DNA of 64,000 nucleotides from Streptomyces halstedii. GTDB taxonomy: Bacteria > Actinomycetota > Actinomycetes > Streptomycetales > Streptomycetaceae. Of the stretch, positions 33,343 to 64,000 are shown in pieces (position 1 is the first letter of the stretch; each line of letters starts with the position of its first letter). A program made the translations under genes and the position numbers. The notes below the pieces were generated by a model, which searched no databases, was not told the DNA's origin, and was given only the letters and a program-made list of their open reading frames with translations. Location of the stretch: positions 1 through 64,000 of the forward strand of contig JOAZ01000008.1 of assembly GCA_000720535.1 (NCBI GenBank), given 5' to 3'.

Positions 33343-34533
33343 TCACCACGCCACCGGCAGGGTGTGCACGCCGTAGACGGTCATGTCGGAGCGCATCGGG
33401 ATGTCCTCCGGGGCGGCCGCGAGCCGCAGGTCCGGGAAGCGCCGCAGCAGGGTGGTGTAGCCGATCCGCAGCTCCAGGCGCGCCAACTGCTGCCCCAGGC
33501 ACTGGTGGATGCCGTGGCTGAAGGTCAGATGGCTGACCCCGCCGCGGGTGACGTCGAGACGGTCCGGGCCGGTGAACTGGTGCGGGTCGCGGTTGGCGGT
33601 GGGGAGGTGGATCAGCACCGTCTCGCCCTCGCGCAGCGTCACCCCGTCGATCTCGACGTCCTCGGTAGCGGTCCGCTGCACCCCCACGTGCACGACGGTG
33701 AGGTAGCGCAGCAGCTCCTCCACGGCGTTCTCGACGAGCGACTCGTCCGCGCGCAGCAGGGCCGTCTGCTCCGGGTTGTCCAGGAGCGCGTACGTGCCGA
33801 GCGAGAGCATGTTCGCCGTCGTCTCGTGCCCGGCGACCAGCAGGAGCAGGGTGGCGCCGACCGACTCCTCGATGGTGATGTCGTCCCCGGCCACCAGGAC
33901 GCTCAGCACGTCGTCGGCCGGTTCGGCCTTCTTGCGCATGAGCAGCTCGGCGGTGAGGTCGACGAGGTCCTTGAGCGAGGCCTGTGCCTCCTGCGGATCG
34001 ACGTCGAGGCGCAGCAGCTTCTCGGAGTTGCCCTCGAACCGCTCGCGGTCGGTGACCGGCACCCCGAGCAGCTCGCAGATCACCTGGGAGGACACCGGCA
34101 CGGCGAAGTCGGAGACCAGGTCCGCGGGCGGGCCCTTGCGCAGCATCGCGTCGGCGTACTCCGTGGTGATCTCCTCGATCCGCGACGCCAGCAGGCGCAT
34201 CCGGCGCAAGGTGAACTGGCCGGCCAGCCGCCGCCGGAACCGGGTGTGGTCCGGCGGGTCCATGTGCTCGAACAGGCCGGGGATGTCGGCCTCCAGGTCC
34301 GACGGCCGGTCGGACGGGAACGCCAGGTGCTTGTGGTGGGCGGCCGAGCTGAACCGGCTGTCCGACAGGATGCGCCGGCCCAGCTGGTACCCGGTGACGA
34401 GCAGGCCCTCGTGGCCGTCGGGGAAGGTCATCCGGTGGATCGGGCCGTCGGCGCGCATCACCTGAGGCGGGTCGAACGGCTTCTCCCTGAGCGTCGGGAG
34501 CCCGTGGGTGAGGAGATGGGCTGTCTCAGTCAT
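33343..34533 (-). CDS. Cytochrome P450
   Basis: The protein has 396 residues, a normal length for a soluble bacterial P450. The I-helix oxygen-binding motif is [13 protein letters not shown], the K-helix has EELLRY, and the haem loop is [15 protein letters not shown] with the cysteine ligand. It will need ferredoxin and reductase from elsewhere. It lies directly after the large NRPS in the same operon and before MbtH. Such P450s usually hydroxylate a carrier-bound amino acid or the finished peptide; a valine-like residue or the lipid are possible sites. The substrate is inferred only from context. Confidence 0.92.
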   Translation of the reverse strand: MTETAHLLTHGLPTLREKPFDPPQVMRADGPIHRMTFPDGHEGLLVTGYQLGRRILSDSRFSSAAHHKHLAFPSDRPSDLEADIPGLFEHMDPPDHTRFRRRLAGQFTLRRMRLLASRIEEITTEYADAMLRKGPPADLVSDFAVPVSSQVICELLGVPVTDRERFEGNSEKLLRLDVDPQEAQASLKDLVDLTAELLMRKKAEPADDVLSVLVAGDDITIEESVGATLLLLVAGHETTANMLSLGTYALLDNPEQTALLRADESLVENAVEELLRYLTVVHVGVQRTATEDVEIDGVTLREGETVLIHLPTANRDPHQFTGPDRLDVTRGGVSHLTFSHGIHQCLGQQLARLELRIGYTTLLRRFPDLRLAAAPEDIPMRSDMTVYGVHTLPVAW

Positions 34534-34668
34534 GTTCCCTGCGTTCCGCCGTCGACCGGGCGACGGCTGTGGTGATGGATGCGGGCCGGCCGGAGAGCGG
34601 CGCCGCGAAGGGACCCGGCGGGCCGGTACGCCACCGGGTGGCGGTCGTACCGGCCAGCCGGGCGGAGC

Positions 34669-43968
<9,300 letters not shown>

Positions 43969-44409
43969 GCGCCAATCTCCTGATCGTTGGTCTCTGCGGC
44001 GGACGGCGCGGTGCGAGGTCTGCGCGGCGCCGCCCGCGGCTGTGCGGGGGACGGGATCGCCGGTTCCGGTCGCTCGGCGACCCGCCGCGACCGGCCACGG
44101 GACATGGCTGCGGCCACGGTGGGGCTTCGTGGGCCACGGCGACGGCCTGGGCCGGCCGTCCGCGCTCTGCGAGAAACCGCACTGCGGCCAGGTGGTTCCG
44201 GCCACGGCGCGGGGTGCTGCAACTCGACTGCTGAACCGACCAGTTGGAGGAGGAAGTGCCTGGCAGGAGACGAAGCCCCCGGGGTGCGGACCACGATCGA
44301 CTGTTCGCCCGGAGCTCCAGGGCTTGTCTACCTATTCGGGGATCGATCTGTCCAGCGAAGCCGTGCGGGCCCGGACCGGTCCGCCGGCCTGGCAATCGGC
44401 ACACAAACG
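43969..44409. promoter_or_regulatory. NRPS promoter region with a weak StrR-type dyad
   Basis: About 440 bases upstream of the large NRPS. At 44222-44249, ACTCGACTG and CAGTTGGAG are separated by 10 bases. They match the StrR consensus half-sites at 7/9 and 6/9, but the spacer is 10 rather than 11. The site lies 254-281 bases upstream of the NRPS start. It is a plausible low-affinity second operator, far weaker than the one at 45383. Confidence 0.35.
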
Positions 44410-44447
44410 GACAAGACGCAGACACCGAGGGGTGTCTGCGTCTTGTC
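44410..44447 (-). terminator. Perfect 17-bp hairpin after the membrane-protein gene
   Basis: Arms at 44410-44426 and 44431-44447 pair perfectly around the tetraloop GAGG, 30 bases after the stop of the leftward gene at 44478. It insulates that gene from the NRPS promoter. Confidence 0.85.
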
Positions 44448-44477
44448 GTCCTCGCGGGTCCCGCCGCGCCGGCGGGG

Positions 44478-45158
44478 TCAGGCCGCGCGTCCTCGTGCCC
44501 GGCGGACCGGGCGCACCAGCAGGTACATGATCGACGCGACCAGCACGATCAGCCCGACGACCAGCAGGGCGGCGCCGACCCAGGCCAGCCCCGCGATCTT
44601 CGCCGCGACCGTCACGTGTCCGGCGAGCCCGCTCGATCCGTCGGCCTTCATGGCGACCGCGGTGACCTCACCCGGCTCCACCGACCAGTTGACCGTCTGC
44701 GCGCCCTCGCCGCTGGCCTTGGCCGCCCAGACGTCACTCTCGCCCGGAGGAGTCTTGGGGGTGCCGCCGGGGTGTTCGCTCTGGTCGTCGCCCTTGGAGT
44801 CGGAGTCGTGGATGGTGACGTGCTGCACGCCGTCGAGGTACTGCTGTGCCTTGTCCTTGTCGGCGATGCCGACGAACACCGGGTCGGAGCCCTTGTCCGG
44901 TGTGAAGGTGATCCGGAGGTCCTTGTACAGACCGCCCATCTGCTTGTCCGCATGCCAACTGTCGGTTGTCATGGCATAGGTGTCGGTGCTGTGGCTGTAC
45001 TCGTCGGTGCCCAGATCGATGTAGCCGTCGTCGTTTAAGCCCATCGCCAGAGCGGTGCCGCCCAGGCCGATGAGTGTCAGAGCCACAAGTGAAAGGAACC
45101 CGCCGAACACGACAGCGACGATCCGGCCGGTGGTCCAACCGGAGGAGGTGGTTCGCAT
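44478..45158 (-). CDS. Two-helix membrane protein with extracellular domain, unknown function
   Basis: The protein has 226 residues from the ATG at 45158 (AGGGGG upstream). A membrane helix at about 12-40 (VAVVFGGFLSLVALTLIGLG) is followed by an extracytoplasmic region of about 150 residues rich in Asp, Lys and Ser. A second helix lies at about 190-215 (GALLVVGLIVLVASIMYLLV), then a short basic tail (RPVRRARGRAA). This outline resembles small Streptomyces membrane proteins often described only as hypothetical. It lies inside the cluster between NRPS and reductase, with its own terminator. Whether it belongs to the pathway is unclear. Confidence 0.7.
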   Translation of the reverse strand: MRTTSSGWTTGRIVAVVFGGFLSLVALTLIGLGGTALAMGLNDDGYIDLGTDEYSHSTDTYAMTTDSWHADKQMGGLYKDLRITFTPDKGSDPVFVGIADKDKAQQYLDGVQHVTIHDSDSKGDDQSEHPGGTPKTPPGESDVWAAKASGEGAQTVNWSVEPGEVTAVAMKADGSSGLAGHVTVAAKIAGLAWVGAALLVVGLIVLVASIMYLLVRPVRRARGRAA

Positions 45159-45382
45159 GTTCGCCCCCTTTGCGAAAAATATCGGCACCCGTGTCGGTCA
45201 CGGGCGCGTCTTCGGTGTGCGGCGCCCGGGAGGTGGCCTCCGGGCGCACGGTGTCTTCAGCTGTGCGAACGACGGTCGTGTCGGTTCACCTGGCTCACGG
45301 TAGCCGGAAGGGGACGCTCCGGCATCGGGGACATCCCCTACACGGAGTCCGGGTGACCCTGACGAACGCCTGCGCGGCCCTG

Positions 45383-45413
45383 CGTTCAACTGGCCGGACA
45401 CCACAGTTGAACG
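45383..45413. promoter_or_regulatory. StrR-type operator upstream of ccr
   Basis: CGTTCAACTG (45383-45392) and CAGTTGAACG (45404-45413) form perfect 10-base arms with an 11-base spacer. The StrR consensus I remember is GTTCGActG-N11-CagTcGAAC; this site matches it with the tolerated G-to-A change in both arms and the exact spacer. It lies 185 bases before the ccr start. The StrR-like regulator at 28512-29564 is the obvious candidate to bind it. Confidence 0.75.
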
Positions 45414-45597
45414 GCCCGCACTGGACGCGTCGGAAGGCCGGTGCCAGCATGCGGGGCGCACTTGCCTCCGCAATTCGGCAGAGTGATCGCGTGCCAGGTT
45501 TCACGGGGGCGATTCGAGCGCGCTTCTCTCATGGCAGACCAAGTTTCTCGGCGTCCCGCTGTTTCGCGGACCGAGTCGGAAAGAAGGCCGGAGACAT

Positions 45598-46944
45598 ATG
45601 CAGAAGATCCTGGACGCGATTCTCGCGGGCGAGTTCGGCGAGGTGGGCGAACTTCCGGTGCCCGACTTCTACCGGGGGGTGACCACGCACGCCGACGAGA
45701 CGGCGATGTTCGACGGGATGGAGGGCCGGGACAAGGACCCCCGCGCGTCGCTGCATCTGGACGAGGTCGCCACCCCTCAGCCCGCCGCCGGCGAGGTGCT
45801 GGTGGCGGTGATGGCGAGCGGGATCAACCACAACACGGTGTGGTCGTCCATCTTCGAGCCGATGCCGACGTTCGGCTTCCTCTCCCGCTACGGCCGGATC
45901 TCGCCACAGGCGGCCCGGCACGACCTGCCGTACCACGTGCTGGGCTCGGACCTGTCCGGGGTGGTGCTGCGGTGCGGTGAGGGCGTGTCGGCGTGGAGCC
46001 CCGGCGACCAGGTGGTCGCGCACTGCCTCTCGGTGGAGCTGGACCACCCCGACGGGCACGCCGACACCATGCTCGACCCGGAGCAGCGGATCTGGGGCTT
46101 CGAGACGAACTTCGGCGGCCTCGCCGAGCTGGCGCTGGTCAAGGCCAACCAGCTGATGCCGAAGCCCCGCCACCTCAGCTGGGAGGAGGCCGCCGCGTCG
46201 GGCCTGGTGAACTCCACCGCGTACCGGCAGCTGGTCTCCGACAAGGGGGCCCGCCTCAAGCAGGGTGACACCGTGCTGATCTGGGGCGCCTCCGGCGGCC
46301 TGGGCTCGTACGCCACCCAACTGGCCCTCAACGGAGGGGCGATACCGGTGTGCGTGGTCTCCAGTCCGCGGAAGGCGGAGGCCTGCCGGCGGATGGGGGC
46401 GGAGCTGGTCATCGACCGGAGCGCGGAGGGTTACGCGTTCTGGAAGGACGAGCACACCCAGGACCCGCGTGAGTGGCGGCGGTTCGGCGCCCGGATCAGG
46501 GAGCTGACCGGCGGCGACGACCCGGACATCGTCTTCGAGCACCCGGGCCGCGAGACCTTCGGCGCCAGCGTGTACGTGGCACGCCGCGGCGGCACCATCG
46601 TGAGCTGCGCGTCCACCTCCGGCTACCAGCACACCTACGACAACCGCTACCTGTGGATGAACCTCAAGCGCATCATCGGCACGCACTTCGCCAACTACCG
46701 CGAGGCGTGGGAGGCCAACCGCCTCATCGCCAAGGGACACGTGCATCCCACCCTGTCCGAGGTGGTCCCGCTGGAGCACACCGCGCGGGCCGTCCACGAC
46801 GTCCACCACAACCGGCACCAGGGCAAGGTCGGCGTGCTCTGCCTGGCGCCGGAGGAGGGGCTGGGCGTCAGCGACCCGGAGAAGCGGGCCCGGCACGAGA
46901 CGGCGATCAACAGGTTCCGCACCGCCGCCCCGGCCGGCGTCTGA
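45598..46944 (+). CDS. ccr: Crotonyl-CoA carboxylase/reductase
   Basis: The protein has 448 residues and closely follows the CCR family over its length. It has GINHNTVWSSIFEP (the asparagine that helps hold CO2), HVLGSDLSGVVLRCGEGV, EQRIWGFETNFGGLAELALV (Phe-Glu pair of the CO2 site), the NADPH loop IWGASGGLGSYATQ, and KRIIGTHFANYREAWEANRL with the conserved histidine. The enzyme reduces and carboxylates an enoyl-CoA such as crotonyl-CoA to ethylmalonyl-CoA. In a PKS cluster it supplies a branched extender unit. It heads the rightward gene set, and a StrR-type operator lies upstream. A variant substrate (longer enoyl-CoA) cannot be excluded. Confidence 0.95.
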   Translation: MQKILDAILAGEFGEVGELPVPDFYRGVTTHADETAMFDGMEGRDKDPRASLHLDEVATPQPAAGEVLVAVMASGINHNTVWSSIFEPMPTFGFLSRYGRISPQAARHDLPYHVLGSDLSGVVLRCGEGVSAWSPGDQVVAHCLSVELDHPDGHADTMLDPEQRIWGFETNFGGLAELALVKANQLMPKPRHLSWEEAAASGLVNSTAYRQLVSDKGARLKQGDTVLIWGASGGLGSYATQLALNGGAIPVCVVSSPRKAEACRRMGAELVIDRSAEGYAFWKDEHTQDPREWRRFGARIRELTGGDDPDIVFEHPGRETFGASVYVARRGGTIVSCASTSGYQHTYDNRYLWMNLKRIIGTHFANYREAWEANRLIAKGHVHPTLSEVVPLEHTARAVHDVHHNRHQGKVGVLCLAPEEGLGVSDPEKRARHETAINRFRTAAPAGV

Positions 46945-47458
46945 CGCCTCGGACCCGGCCGGCCACGGGGGTGTGGCGGCGGGTCGTGCCGCCGTGTGTG
47001 CCGGGCGGCCCGCTGTTCGGACGGAAGGCCGGACGGCGCGTCAGAAGGCTGTGTGGCCGGCCGGAAAGCGGGCCCGCGGTGTCGCGCTCAAGGGCGATAT
47101 TCGGACACCGGCGTGGAGCCGTCCTCCGCGAACCGTGCGGCACGGATGTTTCTTGACGGGATCGCGGGGCCTGTTGGATGCTGACGCTCGAATACCGGGA
47201 ATCAATAGAGCTGTTCGGCCGGCGCATCGGCCTCTCGCTTCCCCACCGCTTCTCCGAATCGCCTCCTCGCGATTCCTCCGGCCGCGATCCGGCCTATCCG
47301 CTGAATGAAACACGCATGAAGTACGGGTGACAGCCGGACGGCTTCCCGCTGCGAGCGGCCTGATGCCGCCTTCCGTCTGTGCGACGGAATTACGTGGAGA
47401 GATCCATGTAATGACGTAAGGGTTCACGCAAGGTGTCGAGCATGGAGAGGACGGTCGG
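46945..47458. promoter_or_regulatory. Intergenic region before the FAAL-PKS gene
   Basis: About 510 bases between same-direction genes. AT-richer DNA from about 47140 to 47440 should hold a promoter for the PKS genes, so they may not depend on the ccr promoter. I found no StrR-type dyad and no small gene with a ribosome site. Confidence 0.4.
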
Positions 47459-59462
<12,004 letters not shown>

Positions 59463-59466
<4 letters not shown>

Positions 59467-62400
59467 CCGACGACCTCGCCCAGAGACTGGCGGCCCTCGG
59501 CCCCGAGGAGCGTGCCCGGTTCGACGCGCTGATGGCCGAGCGCGCGTCCGAGGACACGTTCCCGCTGGCGGTCCTGCAACGCGGCACCTGGTTCCTCGAA
59601 CAGCTCCGCCCCCGTAACCCCGGCTACATCGTGCCCGGCGCGGTCCGTATCGAGGGCACCCTCGACACCGGTCTGCTGCGCGCCGCGGTCGCCGAGGTGG
59701 TACGCCGCCACGAAGCCCTGCGCACCACCTTCCAGCTCCGTGACGGCGCACCCGTCCAGGTCGTCCACCCCCACCTGGACATCGACGTCCCCGAGACCGA
59801 CCTCAGCGGCCCCGCCCACTCCGACGCCGACCGCCGCACGTGGATCGACGAGGTCCTCGCCACCCCCTTCGACATCGACACCGGCCCGCTGCTGCGCGTA
59901 CGGCTGCTGCGCACCGGCCCCGACCGGTCCGCGCTCGTCGTCGCGATGCACCACCTCGTCTCCGACCGCTGGTCCCTCGCGGTCTTCCTCTCCGAACTCT
60001 CCGAGCTCTACGAGGCGTTCGCCGCGGGTCTTCCCTCTCCGCTGCCCGAACTCCCCATCCAGTACGGCGACTTCTCCGCCTGGCAGCACCAGCAGCTCGA
60101 CAACGGCAGCTGGCAGGAGGACCTCGCGTACTGGCGTGAGCACCTCGCCGGCGCGCCCCCCGTGCTCGACCTGCCCACGGACCGGCCCCGCCCGGCCGTC
60201 CAGGGCTTCAACGGCGGCTCCGTCCCCGTCGACCTCCCGGCCGAACTGGTCGGCCCGCTGGCCGCGCTGGCGGGCCGGCACGGCGCGACCCCGTACATGG
60301 CACTGCTCGCCGTCTTCCAGATCCTGCTGCACCGCTACACCGGCCAGGAGGACGTCGTCGTCGGCGTGCCCACCGCGCTGCGCGGGCGCGCCGAGGTCGA
60401 GCCGCTCATCGGCTACTTCGTCAACACCCTGCCCATCAGGGCGGACCTCTCCGGCGACCCCGCCTTCGAGACGGCCCTGACGCGGGTCCGTGACGCCTGC
60501 CTGGGCGCCTACGGCCACCAGGAGATCCCCTTCGAGCTGATCGTCGCGGACCTCAACACCGCCCGCGACCTCAGCCGCCCGCCGGTCTACCAGGTCAGCT
60601 TCAGCTACGGCCGCGAGCCCGTGCCCCCGCGCGCCATGGGCGGCGCCCGCCTCGAACGGCTCCCCGTCCGGAGCGAGGGCGCCCGTTTCGACCTGGAACT
60701 CCAGGCGTTCGACACCGACGGCGGTGTCACCGGCTGGTTCGAGTACGACCGCGACCTGTTCGACGAGGCCACCGTCGTCCGGCTGGCCGGCCACTTCCGC
60801 CGCCTCGTGGAACAGGCCGTCGCCCGCCCCGGCTCGCCCATCGGCTCCCTCGACCTCTTCGACGAGGCGCGGCTCCTCGCGACGACCGGCGCGTGGAACG
60901 CCACCGGCCGGCAGTGGCCCGACGGCCTGGCGCACGAGTGCGTCGAGCGGCGGGTACGCGACACCCCGGACGCCGAGGCCGTCCGCTTCGAGGGTGCCTC
61001 GCTCACGTACGCCGAGCTGAACGGCCGCGCCAACCGGCTCGCCCGGCTGCTGCGCACCCACGGGGTGGGCCGGGACGTCCTCGTCGGCCTCGCCCTGGAG
61101 CGCTCCGTCGAGCTGGTCGTGGCCCTCCTCGCCGTCCTGAAGGCCGGCGGGGCGTACGTCCCCCTCGACACCGACCTGCCCTCCGGCCGGCTCGCCGACA
61201 TCGCCGAGGACGCCGAGCCCTCCGTGGTGCTCACCCACGGCGCCCTGGGCGAGCGGCTGCCCGCCCTCGGCTGCCCGGTGCTGCGGACGGAGGACCTCGC
61301 CGCCGAACTGGCCGGCCTGTCCCCGGACGACCTGGGCGTCGAGGTGGACGGCGAGGACCTGGCGTACGTCATCTTCACCTCGGGCTCCACCGGCCGCCCC
61401 AAGGGCGTGATGAACGTCCACGCGGCCCTGCGCAACAGGCTGCTGTGGATGCAGGACGCCTACGGCCTGGACGGTACGGACCGGGTGCTCCAGAAGACGC
61501 CGTTCTCCTTCGACGTCTCCGTGTGGGAGTTCCTCTGGCCGCTGATGACGGGCGCCACCCTCGTCGTGGCCCGGCCCGGCGGGCACCGCGACTGCGGGTA
61601 CCTCGCCGACACCGTCGAGGCCGAGAAGATCACCACCGTCCACTTCGTGCCGTCCATGCTCCAGCTCTACCTCGCCGAACCCCCCGCGAAGTCCGCCGGA
61701 CTGCGCCGCGTCCTGTGCAGCGGCGAGGAGCTGACCCGCTCCCTGCACGACCGCTTCCTCGGCCTCCACCGCGCCGAGCTGCACAACCTGTACGGCCCCA
61801 CCGAGGCCGCCATCGACGTGAGCGCCTGGCACTGCGCCGCGGGCGACGGCTCCGGCCCCGTCCCGCTGGGCCGCCCCATCGCCAACACCCGCCTCTACGT
61901 CCTGGACCGCCACGACCGGCCCCTCCCGCCCGGCATCCCCGGCGAACTGTGCATCGGCGGCCGGGGCCTGGCCCGGGGCTACCTCAAACGCCCGGAGCTG
62001 ACGGCCGAGCGCTTCACCGAGGACCCCTTCGTGCCGGGCGCCCGCGTCTACCGCACCGGCGACCTCGCCCGCTACCGCGCCGACGGCGCCCTGGAGTTCC
62101 TCGGCCGCCTCGACCACCAGGTCAAACTGCGCGGCCAGCGGCTCGAACTGGGTGAGATCGAGGCCGTGCTGACCCGGCACGACGCGGTGCGCGAGGCGGT
62201 CGTCACCGCCCGGGAGCACGCCCCCGGCGACATCCGCCTCGCCGCGTACGTCACCGTCACGGGCGACACGGCACCCGCCCCCGGCGCACTCGCCGGCCAC
62301 CTGCGCGGATACCTGCCGGAGTACATGGTCCCGGCCTCCTTCACCGTGCTCGACGCCCTGCCGCTGACCCCCAGCGGCAAGACCGACCGCAAGGCCCTGC

Positions 62401-62789
62401 CCGAACCGCGCCCGGACCGCCCCGGATCCGGGACCCGGTTCGTCGCGCCCGAGAACGCCACCGAGCACGCGCTCGCCGGTCTGTGGCGCACCCTGCTGGG
62501 GGCCGAGCGCGTCGGGATGCGGGACAACTTCTTCGACCTCGGCGGCCACTCCCTGCTGATGGCCGAGTTCCGTACCGAACTGGCGGCCACGCTCGGCCGC
62601 GAACTGACCATGGTCGAGCTGTTCCAGCACCCCACCGTCGAGTCGCTCGCCGCCTACCTGGGCGGCACCCCCGACGACCTTGAGAACGTCACGCACGGCG
62701 CCAGGCAGCGCGCACAGAACCGACGACAGTCCCGGAACCGGCGGCAGCAGGCAGCCGAACGCCGGGCTTCCTCCCGCGGAGACAGGTGA
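59463..62789 (+). CDS. NRPS module C-A(Ser)-T
   Basis: The protein has 1108 residues starting at a GTG that overlaps the previous stop (GTGA). C about 35-465 (HHLVSDRWS at 163); A about 490-970 ([27 protein letters not shown]); T with GGHS at Ser1030. Aligned to GrsA, the pocket residues read DVWHLSLIDK, identical to the standard serine code. The C domain would join the polyketide acyl chain to serine. The C-terminal tail (about 1075-1108) is rich in Arg and Gln and may be a docking segment for the next PKS. Neighbouring modules are coupled, so it acts between two PKS proteins. Confidence 0.93.
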
Positions 62790-62794
62790 TCCAC

Positions 62795-64000
62795 GTGCCA
62801 CAGCCAGACCATGACCAGGACCTCGACCGCGTCGCCATCATCGGCATGGCCGGCCGCTTTCCCGGCGCCGACGACGTGGGGACCTTCTGGACCAACCTCG
62901 AACAGGGCCGCGAGGGCATCAGCCACTACTCCGACGAGGAGCTGGCCGGCTCGGGCACCGACCCGGCGGTGCTGGCCCAGGACGGATACGTCAAGGCCAA
63001 GGGCGCGCTGGAGGGCGCCGACCTCTTCGACGAGGGGTTCTTCGGCTACAGCCCCCGCGAGGCCGAACTCCTCGACCCCCAGCACCGGGTCTTCCTCGAA
63101 TGCGCCTGGCACGCCCTGGAGTCCGCCGGGATCGACCCGGACCGCTTCGAGGGCCGTATCGGCGTCTTCGCCGGCAACGGCCTCAACACCTACCTGCTGT
63201 TCAACCTGATGAGGAACCAGCGGGTGCTGGACTCCTCCGGCATGTACCAGGTGATGCTCGCCTCGGACAAGGACTTCCTGGCCACCCGCACCGCGTACAA
63301 ACTCGGCCTGAGGGGCCCGGCGGTCACCGTCCAGACCGCCTGCTCCACCTCGCTGACCGCCGTGCACCTGGCCTGCCAGAGCCTCCTCAACGGGGAATGC
63401 GACATCGCCCTGGCCGGCGGCGTGTCCGTCAGCTCCCCGCTGCACGGCGGCTACGCCTACGAATCCGGCGGCATCCTCTCCCCGGACGGCACCTGCCGCG
63501 CCTTCGACGCGGACGCCGAGGGCACCGTGCCCGGCAACGGGGCGGGACTCGTCGTGCTGCGCCGCCTCGCCGACGCCCGTACCGAGGGCGACACCGTGGA
63601 CGCGGTGGTGCTCGCCAGCGCCGTCAACAACGACGGTTCCCTCAAAGCCGGTTACACCGCACCCAGCGTGGACGGGCAGGCCGAGGTCGTCGCCGAGGCG
63701 CTGGCCCTGGCCGACGTCGATCCCGCCACCGTCGGCTTCGTGGAGACCCACGGCACCGGCACCCCCCTCGGCGACCCCATCGAGATCGCCGCCCTCACCC
63801 GCGCCCACCGCGCGGGCACGGACGAGCGGGGCTACTGCGCCATCGGCTCGGTCAAGAGCAACGTCGGCCACCTCGACGCGGCCGCCGGGGTCACCGGCCT
63901 GATCAAGGCCGCCCTCGCCCTCAAGCACGAGGCCATCCCGCCGACCCTGCGCTGCGAGCGGCCCAACCCGGGCCTGGAGCTGGACACCAGCCCCTTCTAC
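62795..64000 (+). CDS. PKS protein, N-terminal KS of a post-NRPS module (cut by window edge)
   Basis: The frame is open from the GTG at 62795 to the window end (402 codons, no stop). After a short docking-like start (VPQPDHDQDLDR) a ketosynthase begins: VAIIGMAGRFPGADDVGTFW. The active-site motif is QTACSTSLTAVHLACQSL with Cys183, and the histidines are in VETHGTGT (His319) and SVKSNVGHLDAAAG. TACSTSL and this opening are typical of KS domains that accept aminoacyl chains from an NRPS. It follows the serine module after a 5-base gap. It should elongate the seryl chain. Domains after the KS lie outside the window. Confidence 0.92.
   Translation, partial: MPQPDHDQDLDRVAIIGMAGRFPGADDVGTFWTNLEQGREGISHYSDEELAGSGTDPAVLAQDGYVKAKGALEGADLFDEGFFGYSPREAELLDPQHRVFLECAWHALESAGIDPDRFEGRIGVFAGNGLNTYLLFNLMRNQRVLDSSGMYQVMLASDKDFLATRTAYKLGLRGPAVTVQTACSTSLTAVHLACQSLLNGECDIALAGGVSVSSPLHGGYAYESGGILSPDGTCRAFDADAEGTVPGNGAGLVVLRRLADARTEGDTVDAVVLASAVNNDGSLKAGYTAPSVDGQAEVVAEALALADVDPATVGFVETHGTGTPLGDPIEIAALTRAHRAGTDERGYCAIGSVKSNVGHLDAAAGVTGLIKAALALKHEAIPPTLRCERPNPGLELDTSPFY

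Overview
The window is high-GC DNA with strong third-position G/C bias. It uses GTG starts, GGAGG-type ribosome sites and rare TTA codons, and carries SARP, StrR-like, butyrolactone-receptor-like, PadR, MocR and XRE-cupin regulators. Together these point to a Streptomyces or close actinomycete chromosome. I found no rRNA, tRNA or CRISPR array.

Layout. The far left (81-544) is a decayed IS5-type insertion: two IS ends lie back to back, and the transposase has a frameshift and an internal or 3' deletion. About 600-18000 is ordinary accessory chromosome. It holds a leaderless binding protein, a GCS2-type ligase, a CPBP protease, PhzF, a PadR regulator, a Clp-N protein, DMT exporters, a divergent PNPOx/MocR pair, LysR, a SpoIIE phosphatase and an ABC exporter. 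18333-19566 is a TetR/acetyltransferase operon under a 20-bp palindrome. 19623-23546 is a stand-alone EntF-like NRPS (C-A-PCP-TE) with a threonine-type code and a cysteine-type thioesterase. 23975-28134 holds VOC, B3/B4, EamA, XRE-cupin and SDR genes.

From about 28.5 kb to the right edge lies a hybrid lipopeptide/polyketide gene cluster that continues past the window. It has three regulators: a StrR-like ParB-fold activator with a TTA codon, a small SARP, and a butyrolactone-receptor-like TetR protein with a TTA codon. A leftward operon carries a 3099-aa NRPS (C-A-T-C-A-T-E-C), a P450, MbtH and an MFS exporter. A rightward set carries crotonyl-CoA carboxylase/reductase (extender supply), FAAL-ACP-KS-AT-DH-ER-KR-ACP, KS-AT-ACP, C-A(Ser)-T, and the start of a further KS module. 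The last four are joined by stop/start overlaps or a 5-bp gap.

Inferred logic: the FAAL loads a fatty acid, two PKS modules extend it (one with an AT motif suggesting ethylmalonyl-CoA), serine is added, and a PKS module extends the serine. The leftward NRPS then probably adds a glycine-like residue and a D-configured valine-like residue, and its terminal C domain may release the chain. The order lipid-PKS-Ser-PKS-Gly-X resembles the rakicidin/BE-43547/vinylamycin family as I remember it. However, the second PKS module has no KR, so the product may differ. A perfect dyad 185 bp upstream of the reductase matches the published StrR operator pattern (GTTCRACTG-N11-CAGTYGAAC), which ties the StrR-like regulator to the cluster.
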